Positions 33,402 to 41,246 of a stretch of 64,000 nucleotides of DNA are shown here, piece after piece. The notes under the pieces were generated by a model. That model ran no database searches and was not told where the DNA came from. It worked only from the letters and a program-made list of their open reading frames with translations. Numbering within the stretch: the first letter of the stretch is position 1; each line of letters starts with the position of its first letter. A program made the translations under genes and the position numbers. This stretch comes from BJHQ01 sp964654285 (GTDB taxonomy: Bacteria > Planctomycetota > UBA11346), in the NCBI GenBank assembly GCA_964654285.1, contig CAZZJC010000003.1, positions 62,001-126,000 on the forward strand, read 5' to 3'.

Positions 33402-34949
33402 TCAGCACGGCAGCGTGGTCTGCAGACTGGCGCGTACCGCCTGCGCTTCGCCGATCCGGTCAGGGGTGGGAAGGGCCAGGCGCCGGTATTGTTCGAGCGG
33501 AGCATCGTTGGCCGCCATCAACGCCACGAGTTGCGGGATGATGCGGGCCTCCAGATCGGGATCGTGGAGCGGATTGCGCTGGGCATAGTCCGTGCGGAGA
33601 TCGTACAGCCGGGTGGTCTGCTCCTTGATCGATGACACGCCACCTTGGGGGAAGCCCATCACCGGGCAGCCCTTGGTGTGGACGAACCCCTCGTGCCGTT
33701 GCCACTGGCGCAATTCATCCACCGAATACCGGCTGCGCATGTGGGTCGGCATGGTGGTGTAGTTGTAGAGCGGCTGGTTGCCGGCGGGACCCGGACCACG
33801 CATGTAGACATGCCGGCCATCGGTCCAATTGACCTGACCCCCGAAGATGCCGAACAGGGCCGATTCCCGGATTGGCGTGTCCTGTTCGATGACTTGGCGC
33901 AACGGCCGGCCTTGGACCAGCGGCGGAATCGGCTGACCGAAGAACTCCAGCATGGTCGGGGCGAGATCGATGGTCTGGACCAGGCTGTCGCGGGTCACCC
34001 CGCGCACCCCCAGCCGTGGATCCCAGATCCAGAGCGGGATATGGGCCGTCTCCTGGTACCACGGCATGACGCACTTGGCCCACCAGTCGTGCTCGCCCAG
34101 CAGGAACCCGTGGTCGGTATTCACGATCAGCATCGTGTCCTTCCAGAGCTCCAATTCGTCCATGAGATCCAGCACTCGGCCGAGATTGCGATCGCACATC
34201 GACACCAGCGCCAGGTACATGCAACGCAGATGCTCGACGCTCCTGGCATCCTCGGTGACCCGGGCATAGGGCGGCCAATCCAGGACGCTGTCATCCCAAT
34301 CATGCGGATACAGGTGCTGCCAGGCCTTCTGGGTGAAGAATGGCTCATGCGGATCGAAGGTCTCGATCTGGCAGAACCAGTTGTCGAAGGCCGCATTGCG
34401 GCGGACGAAATCCAGCCCCTCGTCGAAGGTCCGGTTCTGGGGCATCGACGCTTCATCCGTGAAACGGGTGCGATTGATCCAGTCCTGGGTCGTCATGTCC
34501 CCCCAGGTCGCACGTCGCTTGGCTCCACCCCGGTTACGGCAGCGCTGATGCTCGGGCACCGGACCAGCCCAGCCATGGAAGGCGTCGCCTTCCTGGCCGC
34601 GGACGAAGCCGCACGTCTGGTAGCGGTTGTGGTAGGTCCCGCTGCCGTCCTCCCAGTAGTGGTAATGGTCGGTGATCAGATGGGTGTGGATGCCGGCCCG
34701 GGCGAGCTGCTCGGGCATGGAATCGTCGAATCCTTCCAGCGGTCCCCAGGCCCGGTGCAGGAAATTGTAACGACCGGTGTGGATCTCCTGCCGCGCCGGC
34801 ATGCAGGGCATCGAGCCGACGTAGCAGTTCTGGAACTGCACCGTGCGCTCGGCCAGGCGGGCGAAATTGGGCGCGATCGCCCGGTCGCAGCCATAGGGCG
34901 GCAGGAACCGCCGGCAGAGGGTGTCGTACATGACCATGATCGAGCGCAT
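33402..34949 (-). CDS. sulfatase, Cys-type formylglycine site
   Basis: 515 residues from MRSIMVMYDTLCRRF; earlier in-frame ATGs up to 35036 exist but precede the family's usual N terminus. The signature SMPCMPARQEIHTGRYN puts the formylglycine at about Cys49. Metal residues are expected in MVMYDTL and IVNTDHGFLLGEHDWW. It resembles the larger planctomycete-type sulfatases and has no signal peptide. It lies upstream of the maturase on the same strand, so enzyme and activator may be co-expressed. Substrate unknown. Confidence 0.87.
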   Translation of the reverse strand: MRSIMVMYDTLCRRFLPPYGCDRAIAPNFARLAERTVQFQNCYVGSMPCMPARQEIHTGRYNFLHRAWGPLEGFDDSMPEQLARAGIHTHLITDHYHYWEDGSGTYHNRYQTCGFVRGQEGDAFHGWAGPVPEHQRCRNRGGAKRRATWGDMTTQDWINRTRFTDEASMPQNRTFDEGLDFVRRNAAFDNWFCQIETFDPHEPFFTQKAWQHLYPHDWDDSVLDWPPYARVTEDARSVEHLRCMYLALVSMCDRNLGRVLDLMDELELWKDTMLIVNTDHGFLLGEHDWWAKCVMPWYQETAHIPLWIWDPRLGVRGVTRDSLVQTIDLAPTMLEFFGQPIPPLVQGRPLRQVIEQDTPIRESALFGIFGGQVNWTDGRHVYMRGPGPAGNQPLYNYTTMPTHMRSRYSVDELRQWQRHEGFVHTKGCPVMGFPQGGVSSIKEQTTRLYDLRTDYAQRNPLHDPDLEARIIPQLVALMAANDAPLEQYRRLALPTPDRIGEAQAVRASLQTTLPC

Positions 34950-35213
34950 GGCTTGATGGTAGCTGATCCTGAACCGCATGGCCATGGTCCGAACCAAGCT
35001 CAATTGCATCGAAGCGACCGGCAGTCCGGAAACCATGGCGATGCAGATGAGACCCGCTCGTTGTCGGTGATCGGATCGTTGGCATCCGGATCGATCCCCG
35101 GAGCGCCGGCGTGGTGTTGCCTGATCCCCTCCCGTTCCAGCCGACCGGCTGAAGGACGCCTGCTGGCCGGACCGTCATTGCCACCGGAAGACCGGGCGAT
35201 TCTCCAGCCGTCT

Positions 35214-35642
35214 TCAGCGGTTGCGTTTGACCAGGGTCAGGCGGTTGTGGCGGCCGGTCTCATACTGGTACTCGACCACATCCATGATCTTGCGCATGAG
35301 GAAGATGCCGAGTCCGCCGGTATGGCCGGCGGCGGCGTGCTTGGCGATGTCGACATCGTCGAGTTTGCGCGGATCGAAGCGGAAGCCCTCGTCGAGGATC
35401 TCGATCTTGAAGGCGTCGGCGTCGACCGTGAGGTTCAGGGTGATGGACGCCTCGCCGGCCGAGCGGGATTCATAGCCATGCTCGATGATGTTGGTCACCG
35501 CCTCGTCGACGGCGATCTGGAGCCGGTTGAGATAGCGCTCGGGGAATCCGCCGGTGGCGACGGCGCGGGCGACGGCGGCGCGCACCGTCGGCAGCTCCGT
35601 CAAGCGGTTGCTGATCACCACGGTTTCGGTGAACGCGGTCAT
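35214..35642 (-). CDS. RsbW-like anti-sigma factor / serine kinase (HATPase)
   Basis: 142 residues, the typical RsbW/SpoIIAB length. GHKL ATPase motifs are visible: the N-box in QIAVDEAVTNIIEHGYE, IEILDEGFRFDP (G1) and HTGGLGIFLMRKIMD (G2). Such proteins phosphorylate an antagonist or bind a sigma factor in a partner switch. The start overlaps the stop of the phosphatase gene by 4 bases, so the two are translationally coupled and probably act in one pathway. No STAS antagonist or sigma gene is in the immediate operon. Confidence 0.87.
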   Translation of the reverse strand: MTAFTETVVISNRLTELPTVRAAVARAVATGGFPERYLNRLQIAVDEAVTNIIEHGYESRSAGEASITLNLTVDADAFKIEILDEGFRFDPRKLDDVDIAKHAAAGHTGGLGIFLMRKIMDVVEYQYETGRHNRLTLVKRNR

Positions 35643-37513
35643 TCCGGCACGCGACGGACGGTGATGAGGGTGAGATCGTCGGACTGCTCCGCCTTGCCGC
35701 GATGCTTGGCGACTTCGTTGACCAGGCCGCCATTGAGGATGCGCGGTTCGAGGTGGCCGTTGGCGGCGATCAGGTTGTAGAAGCGCTCCTCGCCGAACTC
35801 CTCGTTCTTCTCGTTCATGGCCTCGGGGAAGCCGTCGGTGTAGAGGACGAAGGCGTCGCCGGGCGAGAGCTGGGTGCGGTGCTCCTCGATGGTGCGGTCG
35901 AAGATCGGACCCTCGTTGAAGCCGACGGCGATGCCCTTGCCGGTCGCGAGTTCGCGGCTGCGGCTGGCGGCGCGGTAGATCACCATCGGGTTGTGCCCGG
36001 CGCAGGCGTAGGTCAGGGTCGAGGTCTTCTCGTCCAGCACGGCATAGAACACGGTGACGAACATCCCGCGCTTGATCTGCTTCGCGATCAGGCGGTTGGT
36101 CTCCTTCAGGGTCTCGGCGGGATGGCGTTTGTTCTTCGTCGCGGTCAGGCGGACGATGGTGCGGGTCACCGCCATCACCATCGAACCGGGGATGCCTTTG
36201 CCGGAGACGTCGGCGACGATGAAGCCCCACAGGCCATCGTCGAGCGGGATGAAGTCGAAGTAGTCGCCCGAGACGGCCTTCGCCCCCTGGTAATGCGCCG
36301 CGAGATCGAAGCCGGGCAGGCTGGGGGAGTCGGCGGGCAGCAGGTGGCGCTGCACCTCGCGCGCCATCTGGAGTTCATACGCCTGCTTCTCCTGCTCGAC
36401 CAGGGCCGACTGGGCGACCGCGAGATCCTGGGTCATGCGGTTGAATTCCAGCGCCAGCGATCCGATCTCATCCGAGGAGTGCGACTTGGTGACATGCTGG
36501 AGGTCGCCGGAAGCCACCACCTGCATGTCCTTGAGCAGGATCTCGACCGGGCCGATGATCTGCCGCGCCAGCCAGTTGGCCGTCAGGACGACCGCGATCA
36601 TGGCCAGGATCACCGCCAGGATGATGGCGAAGAACAGACGGTTGCGCACATCGACCACGCTCGACCGGTCGATGTCGACGCGCACATGCGGCTGGCTGTC
36701 GGGATCGTTCTGGCCCCCGAAGCGGGCCGGGTCGAGCGCGACGCGGAAGCGGTAGGCGGGGACCTCCTGCCCCTTCACCGTGCGCACCACCTCGTAGACC
36801 TGGATGTTCGCGGGCAGGGTGATCTCGCTGCCGAGTTTCGGGATGAATATCGTCTTCGATTCGTTGGATCGGATGCTCGAACCGTCTTCGTTTTCACCGA
36901 TGCCGCCTCCGTGCAATTGGGTGCTGAAGCGGCCCGAGGGCACGTTGAAGCGGATCTGGATGATGTCGCTCGCACCCTGGAGGTTCGGCCCCCAGGTGAT
37001 CGCCTCGAGCAGGTAGTCCTTGATCTCCTTCTGCACGTCGACGGTTCCGCGCCGGCCGGGAAGAGCATCGATGGTCTCAAGGCGGCTGGCGACCGAACTC
37101 GCCACCGCCGCCGCCATGCGGGCGACCTCGATGCCGTCATGCTGCTTCTGGCTGAAAAGGTATTTGTAGGTCGTCCCGGCCATCGTCGCGCCGAGACCGA
37201 TCAGGGCTGCGGCGGTGAGACCGCACAGGACCAGCATGAACTTGGCGCGCAGTCCCATCGACGGCCGGGCGGATCCACGCCGGCCCGACTTGCCGGCCGT
37301 GGTCTGGCCGCGCGGTGCTCCGGCAGCCACCTGGCGGTTGGTGCTGGCCTGTTCCTGTCCCGTCTGGTCCTGATCCTGCGAGCGTTGGCGGTCGGAGGTC
37401 GTGTTCTTGCGCGCGACGACGGGTTCCTTGCCTTCCTGGGAGGGCGAGCGCCTGGCTGCCATCTTGGCGCTCGGTCGGGGCCGCTGACGGCCGCTGGTTC
37501 CAGGACTTTGCAT
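35639..37513 (-). CDS. RsbU-like PP2C/SpoIIE phosphatase with membrane sensor and HAMP
   Basis: 624 residues. A charged, Gln/Arg-rich N-terminal tail of ~85 residues is followed by a transmembrane segment (about 92-112), an extracytoplasmic sensing region (113-290) and a second membrane helix (about 293-313). A HAMP domain contains RQIIGPVEILLKDM, a short coiled coil follows, and the SpoIIE phosphatase domain runs from about 385 (SGDYFDFIPL, VADVSGKGIPGSM, LYTDGFPEAMN, SDDLTLITV). It likely dephosphorylates a STAS antagonist in response to an envelope signal. It is coupled to the RsbW-like gene downstream and starts 9 bases after pgpA ends. Confidence 0.88.
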   Translation of the reverse strand: MQSPGTSGRQRPRPSAKMAARRSPSQEGKEPVVARKNTTSDRQRSQDQDQTGQEQASTNRQVAAGAPRGQTTAGKSGRRGSARPSMGLRAKFMLVLCGLTAAALIGLGATMAGTTYKYLFSQKQHDGIEVARMAAAVASSVASRLETIDALPGRRGTVDVQKEIKDYLLEAITWGPNLQGASDIIQIRFNVPSGRFSTQLHGGGIGENEDGSSIRSNESKTIFIPKLGSEITLPANIQVYEVVRTVKGQEVPAYRFRVALDPARFGGQNDPDSQPHVRVDIDRSSVVDVRNRLFFAIILAVILAMIAVVLTANWLARQIIGPVEILLKDMQVVASGDLQHVTKSHSSDEIGSLALEFNRMTQDLAVAQSALVEQEKQAYELQMAREVQRHLLPADSPSLPGFDLAAHYQGAKAVSGDYFDFIPLDDGLWGFIVADVSGKGIPGSMVMAVTRTIVRLTATKNKRHPAETLKETNRLIAKQIKRGMFVTVFYAVLDEKTSTLTYACAGHNPMVIYRAASRSRELATGKGIAVGFNEGPIFDRTIEEHRTQLSPGDAFVLYTDGFPEAMNEKNEEFGEERFYNLIAANGHLEPRILNGGLVNEVAKHRGKAEQSDDLTLITVRRVPE

Positions 37514-37522
37514 GGGGAAGAA

Positions 37523-38047
37523 TTACCCGAGCAATGCTGCGGAAACAAGAGCCGCCAGCACCGCCGCCACGAGGTCGTCCGCCATGATGCCGGTCGGGTT
37601 GGGCAGGCGCTCCACCGCACCGACCGGCCACGGTTTGACGATGTCGAAGATGCGGAAGGCGGCGAAGACGAGCGCCGCCAGCATGCCGGGATCGACCCGG
37701 CCGCCGAGGAAGGACAGGGCCAGACCGAGCGCGATCCAGCAGGCGGCGATCTCGTCGATCACGACCTCGGAGGGATCCTCGCAGCCGAAACGGCGCACCG
37801 CCGCCGGGCAGACCAGGTACCCCAGCAGGTACGTCGCCAGACCGCAGGTCAGCAGCACCGGGGCGTTCGCCCCCGCGACGATGGCGGCCAGCCCGATGGC
37901 GACGGCGGCCGCGCTGGCCCACGTTCCGGGACCGGGACGGAGATAGCCGATGGCGCACCCGGTGGCGAGGAAGACGGAGATCCGCTCCGTGCGCGACGGC
38001 GGCATCCCGGCGACCGGAGGAAACCGGCCGGCGGGGGATTCACGCAT
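37523..38047 (-). CDS. pgpA: phosphatidylglycerophosphatase A
   Basis: 174 residues with about four membrane helices. PgpA motifs are present: GPGTWASAAAVAIG, EVVIDEIAACWIAL, RIFDIVKPWPVG and NPTGIMADDLVAA. The enzyme removes the phosphate from phosphatidylglycerol phosphate in the inner membrane to make phosphatidylglycerol. The start at 38047 overlaps the HPr gene by 8 bases; MPPSRTER at 38005 is an alternative. It sits between HPr and the RsbU-like phosphatase in one operon. Confidence 0.88.
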   Translation of the reverse strand: MRESPAGRFPPVAGMPPSRTERISVFLATGCAIGYLRPGPGTWASAAAVAIGLAAIVAGANAPVLLTCGLATYLLGYLVCPAAVRRFGCEDPSEVVIDEIAACWIALGLALSFLGGRVDPGMLAALVFAAFRIFDIVKPWPVGAVERLPNPTGIMADDLVAAVLAALVSAALLG

Positions 38048-38324
38048 CAACGTCGAGTTCACCGAAACGGGTGCGGACCAGGTTCGCCACCGCCTCGGCG
38101 GCGGCGGCGGCATCATCGCCCTGGGCCGAGACCGTCAGTTCGCTGCCGCATTCGGCCGCAAGCATCAGCAGTTCGAGCACGCTCTTCGCGTCGACATCCA
38201 TCCCGTCCTTGATGATCTTCACGTCAGCCTGGTACCGGCTCGCGGTGGTCGCGATCTGGGTCGAGGGACGGGCGTGCAGGCCCATCTTGTTGGTCAGCAC
38301 CACTTTGATCTCGGCCTTGCCCAC
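38040..38324 (-). CDS. HPr family phosphocarrier protein
   Basis: 94 residues. It has GLHARPSTQIA with the phosphorylatable His17 and DAKSVLELLML with the regulatory-type Ser48. HPr normally relays phosphate from enzyme I to sugar-specific EII proteins, or acts as a regulator through Ser phosphorylation. No enzyme I, EII or HPr kinase is in the window. It is first in an operon with pgpA and the partner-switch genes, so a regulatory role is plausible, as in bacteria with incomplete PTS. Confidence 0.92.
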   Translation of the reverse strand: MGKAEIKVVLTNKMGLHARPSTQIATTASRYQADVKIIKDGMDVDAKSVLELLMLAAECGSELTVSAQGDDAAAAAEAVANLVRTRFGELDVDA

Positions 38325-38515
38325 GTCTGCGGCTCCATGCCCGCTCCGATGCGTTCATCGGGCTGGCACGGGAAACCCTACCGCCCGGAGGGTGGTTGCC
38401 AAGGGTCCGGGAGGCAAGGCTGTCGGGGCACCACCCGCATGGACCGGCCCCGGTTCCGCAGATCCGGGATGCGGACGGCGATCCACCCGCCATTTCCGCA
38501 AGGGCTCGTGGCCAG

Positions 38516-40069
38516 CTAGCGCAGGCCCAGGCGGGCGGCCAGGCGCTGCAGGTTGCTGCTCGACATGCCGAGTGCGCGCGCCGCCGCGGCCCAGGTGCCA
38601 TGGTGCTGGGCGAGCGCGGCCTGGACCTGGGACCGCGTCCAGGCGTCCAGGCGCTCGCGCAGCGGTCCCGGTTCAGCCTTGGTCGCAGGTGGAGGCGCCA
38701 CCTCGGCCAGCGGCGCCGCTTCCAATCCCAGGTGGCTGGCGGTCAGCACGACCGCAGCGGCGCGGCCAGCTCCGCCGACGGCCCGGACCAGGGCGCGCAT
38801 CAGCACATGCTCCAGTTCGCGCACGTTTCCCGGCCAGGGATAGGTGATCAGGGCGGCGCGGGCGGCCGCATCCAGGCGGGCGGCACCGCAGCCGAGCCGG
38901 GGCGCCTCGCGATCGAGGACATGGCCGGCCAGGAGCGGGATGTCTTCGCGGCGGTCGCGCAGCGGCGGGATGTGCAGCGGATAGACGGACAGGCGATGGT
39001 AGAGATCGGCGCGGAAGCGGCCGGCGGCCTGTTCGGCGGCGAGATCGCGGTTGGTCGCAGCGATGATCCGCACGTCGACCTTGAGCACCCGGTCGGCGCC
39101 CAGGCGCTGGATCTCGCCCTGCTGCAGGGCGCGCAGCAGCTTCGCCTGCACGGCCAGCGGCAGTTCGCCGACCTCGTCCAGGAACAGGGTGCCGCCATCG
39201 GCCACCTCGAACTTGCCGGCCCGGTCGGCGGTGGCGCCGGTGAAGGATCCGCGCAGGTGCCCGAACAGCTCGCTTTCCGCCAGGGCTTCGGGCAGCGCCG
39301 CTCCGTTCACCTGCACCAGCGGCTCATCGCTCCGGCGCGAGGCGGCATGGATGGCGCCGGCGACCAGCTCCTTGCCGACCCCGGTCTCGCCGGTGATGAG
39401 CACGGTCAGGTCCGATCCGGCGACGAGGTCGATCTCGCGGCGCAGCTTCTGCATCGCCGCGCTGGTGCCGAGCAGCTGGCTGCCCCGGCGCTCGCGCTCG
39501 TCGCGCACCAGCTGCTTGAGCACCGCGTCGCGGCGTTGGGCGGTACGCTCCAGGGCCTCGATCAGGGTCGCGGTGTGCAGGCCGGCGGCGGCCACGGCGG
39601 CGAAGGTGGCGACGGTGGCGTCGTCGAGCCCGGCGAAGGCCTGGGGATCGCGGGCATCGACGGTCAGGACGCCCTTGACCTCGCCGCCGACGATGAGCGG
39701 ACAGCCCATGCAGGCGTGGATGCGGGCGCAGGCATGCGGGTCGGCGAGCATCAGGCCGTCGTAGGGATCGGCGAGCGGGCTGTCGGGCGGGAAGCGCAAC
39801 GGCGCGGCGGCACCATGGGCGTCGCGCTGCCGCAGGATGAGGTCGAGACGCGGATGCTCGCGCAGCAGGAAGCGCCGACCGGCCAGCTCCGGCACCAGGC
39901 CGCTGAAGGCGACGGGGACGAGCGCATCGCCATCCAGACGCAACAGGGCCGCGGCCTCGCACGGGATGACGCGCTCGACCGCGGCGAGCAGCCGGCGCGA
40001 CCGGTCCTCGGCGGCCAGGCCCGCGGTCAGGTCGCAGGCCAGGTGGAGCAGGTCGTGGCTGGTCAGCAT
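38516..40069 (-). CDS. norR: NorR-type sigma-54-dependent NO-responsive activator
   Basis: 517 residues. An N-terminal GAF domain (1-180) keeps HAC within RIHACMGCPL and Asp in VLTVDARDP, the counterpart of the His111/Cys113/Asp131 region of the E. coli NorR iron site. The AAA+ domain has Walker A GETGVGKELV (about 230) and Walker B GTLFLDEVGEL (about 298). The sigma-54 contact loop reads GSFTGA rather than GAFTGA. A Fis-type helix-turn-helix ends the protein. The start at MLTSHDLLHL gives the family N terminus. It is divergent from the NO-defence genes at 40255-43507, which it should activate. Confidence 0.9.
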   Translation of the reverse strand: MLTSHDLLHLACDLTAGLAAEDRSRRLLAAVERVIPCEAAALLRLDGDALVPVAFSGLVPELAGRRFLLREHPRLDLILRQRDAHGAAAPLRFPPDSPLADPYDGLMLADPHACARIHACMGCPLIVGGEVKGVLTVDARDPQAFAGLDDATVATFAAVAAAGLHTATLIEALERTAQRRDAVLKQLVRDERERRGSQLLGTSAAMQKLRREIDLVAGSDLTVLITGETGVGKELVAGAIHAASRRSDEPLVQVNGAALPEALAESELFGHLRGSFTGATADRAGKFEVADGGTLFLDEVGELPLAVQAKLLRALQQGEIQRLGADRVLKVDVRIIAATNRDLAAEQAAGRFRADLYHRLSVYPLHIPPLRDRREDIPLLAGHVLDREAPRLGCGAARLDAAARAALITYPWPGNVRELEHVLMRALVRAVGGAGRAAAVVLTASHLGLEAAPLAEVAPPPATKAEPGPLRERLDAWTRSQVQAALAQHHGTWAAAARALGMSSSNLQRLAARLGLR

Positions 40070-40075
40070 CGCCAC

Positions 40076-40136
40076 ATACTCTGAATGACGATAAATACTC
40101 AAAATGAATACTGCCCAGCCATACTCATTCCGAGAA
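40076..40136. promoter_or_regulatory. three related operator-like repeats between norR and the NO operon
   Basis: ATACTCTGAATGA (40076-40088), ATACTCAAAATGA (40095-40107) and, on the minus strand, ATTCTCGGAATGA (40124-40136) share 10-11 of 13 positions. The region is AT-rich against a high-GC background. Three enhancer sites upstream of a sigma-54 promoter is the arrangement known for E. coli NorR, but these sites do not follow the GT-N7-AC core. Confidence 0.5.
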
Positions 40137-40176
40137 TATCGTCCGTAAAGCATTGTCTTCACAGGGCAAAGGTGTC

Positions 40177-40190
40177 GGCACAGCGCACGC
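40177..40190 (+). promoter_or_regulatory. candidate sigma-54 promoter for the NO-defence operon
   Basis: GGCACAGCGCACGC has the invariant GG (-24) and GC (-12) at the correct 10-base separation. It lies 65 bases upstream of the first start at 40255 and downstream of the three operator-like repeats. A GC -12 element preceded by AC rather than TT is weaker than consensus. Confidence 0.5.
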
Positions 40191-40254
40191 ATAGGGTGTG
40201 GCGGCTCCAACCGACGCCAACCAGCGCGAACCACCTCCAACCATCGAGGATCCC

Positions 40255-40905
40255 ATGCCCTCCTGCCACGATCATCTCGCCCCCGTCGACTGCGACCGCA
40301 TCAGCGCGGTGAGCATCCTCTCCGGCGAGCACCGCGTCATCCTGCAACTGCTGTCCGCCCTCGAGGCGATGGCTGGGCGCAGTACGGCCGGCGATCTGCC
40401 GGTGGCGGATGCGACCGATGCGCTGGAGGTCCTGCGCACCTTCGCCGACAAGTGCCACCACGGGAAGGAGGAGGAGATCCTCTTCCCCGCCCTGGAGGCG
40501 CAGGTGCCCGGCTTCGGGCCGACCCAGGTCATGCGCGCCGAACACGTCGATGGCCGCGCCCTGATCCGCGCCATGGTGGCGGCGGTCGATCTCGGCGAGG
40601 CCGACCGCTTCGCCCAGGCCGCGCACGCCTATGTCGACCTGCTGCGGGCGCACATCGCCAAGGAGGACGACATCCTCTTCCGCATGGCGCAGGCGATGCT
40701 CTCGCCGGAACAGGATGCGGCGATCCTCGATGCCTACCGCCGGATCGAGCACGACGACATGGGCGATGGCACGCATTTCCGCATGCTGGCGATCGCCGAC
40801 CGTCTCGCCGGCACCTACGGCATCGCCCGCGCCAGCGACGATCCGCAGACCATGGCCCTGCTCACCGCGGTGTGCGGCTGCAAGCACTCCGCCTCCCACG
40901 CTTGA
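40255..40905 (+). CDS. hemerythrin-domain protein, probable NO/iron-repair function
   Basis: 216 residues. A four-helix hemerythrin fold is indicated by SGEHRVILQLL, CHHGKEEEILFP, MRAEHVDGRALI and AHIAKEDDILF, which supply the His and Glu ligands of a di-iron site. GAGGA precedes the ATG at 40255. Such proteins bind O2 or NO, or deliver iron. It is the first gene under the candidate sigma-54 promoter, followed by a RIC-like fragment and NO reductase, so it should act in nitrosative-stress defence in the cytoplasm. Cys residues near the C terminus (VCGCKH) are an oddity. Confidence 0.82.
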   Translation: MPSCHDHLAPVDCDRISAVSILSGEHRVILQLLSALEAMAGRSTAGDLPVADATDALEVLRTFADKCHHGKEEEILFPALEAQVPGFGPTQVMRAEHVDGRALIRAMVAAVDLGEADRFAQAAHAYVDLLRAHIAKEDDILFRMAQAMLSPEQDAAILDAYRRIEHDDMGDGTHFRMLAIADRLAGTYGIARASDDPQTMALLTAVCGCKHSASHA

Positions 40906-40919
40906 AGGGGAACCACGCC

Positions 40920-41246
40920 ATGACCGCCCCAGCCACCACGACCACTTCGTCCACCCAACCCGTCTGGCGCGACGAGGTCGCCCAGCTGCGCTACCTCGCC
41001 GTCAAGGTCGCCCGCGTGCATGGGCCGACCCATCCCGACATGGCGACGCTGGCCGAGGTCGTCGCGACCTTGGCTGACAGCCAGGCCACCGACCAGGCCG
41101 CCCACGCGGCCCTCGGCAAGCGCCTGCGCGAACTGACCGGGGATTTCCGTCCCTGGAGCGGCGCCTGCGCGTCCGTGCATCAGCTTTTCCACGGCCTGTC
41201 CACCGTGACGGATTCCCTGCCCGCCACCACGCCGGATCAGCCATGA
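40920..41246 (+). CDS. short RIC (ScdA/YtfE/DnrN)-like protein lacking di-iron ligands
   Basis: 108 residues. The middle (LAVKVARVHGPTHPDMATL) and end (ACASVHQLFHGLSTVTDSL) follow the RIC iron-sulfur-repair pattern of VARVHG..HPEL and ACNTYRALYAGLAALEADL. The His-x3-Glu pairs that hold the di-iron site are missing, and the protein stops before the final HEH..E. The frame is intact and lies 14 bases after the hemerythrin gene. It overlaps the NO reductase start by 4 bases, so it is under coding constraint. It may be a ligand-less partner of the hemerythrin upstream. Family assignment is moderate. Confidence 0.6.
   Translation: MTAPATTTTSSTQPVWRDEVAQLRYLAVKVARVHGPTHPDMATLAEVVATLADSQATDQAAHAALGKRLRELTGDFRPWSGACASVHQLFHGLSTVTDSLPATTPDQP

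Noticed and set aside
33645..35780. Plus-strand frame of about 711 codons opposite the third sulfatase
   Set aside because: It spans the start of one gene and the whole of another on the minus strand. The sulfatase signature supports the minus strand.
35702..38212. Plus-strand frame of about 836 codons across pgpA and the RsbU-like gene
   Set aside because: It is antisense to three well-supported genes and lacks any family motif.
40069..40255. Classical GT-N7-AC NorR enhancer sites
   Set aside because: A reading of the divergent region on both strands found no clear example; only the ATACTC-type repeats are supported.
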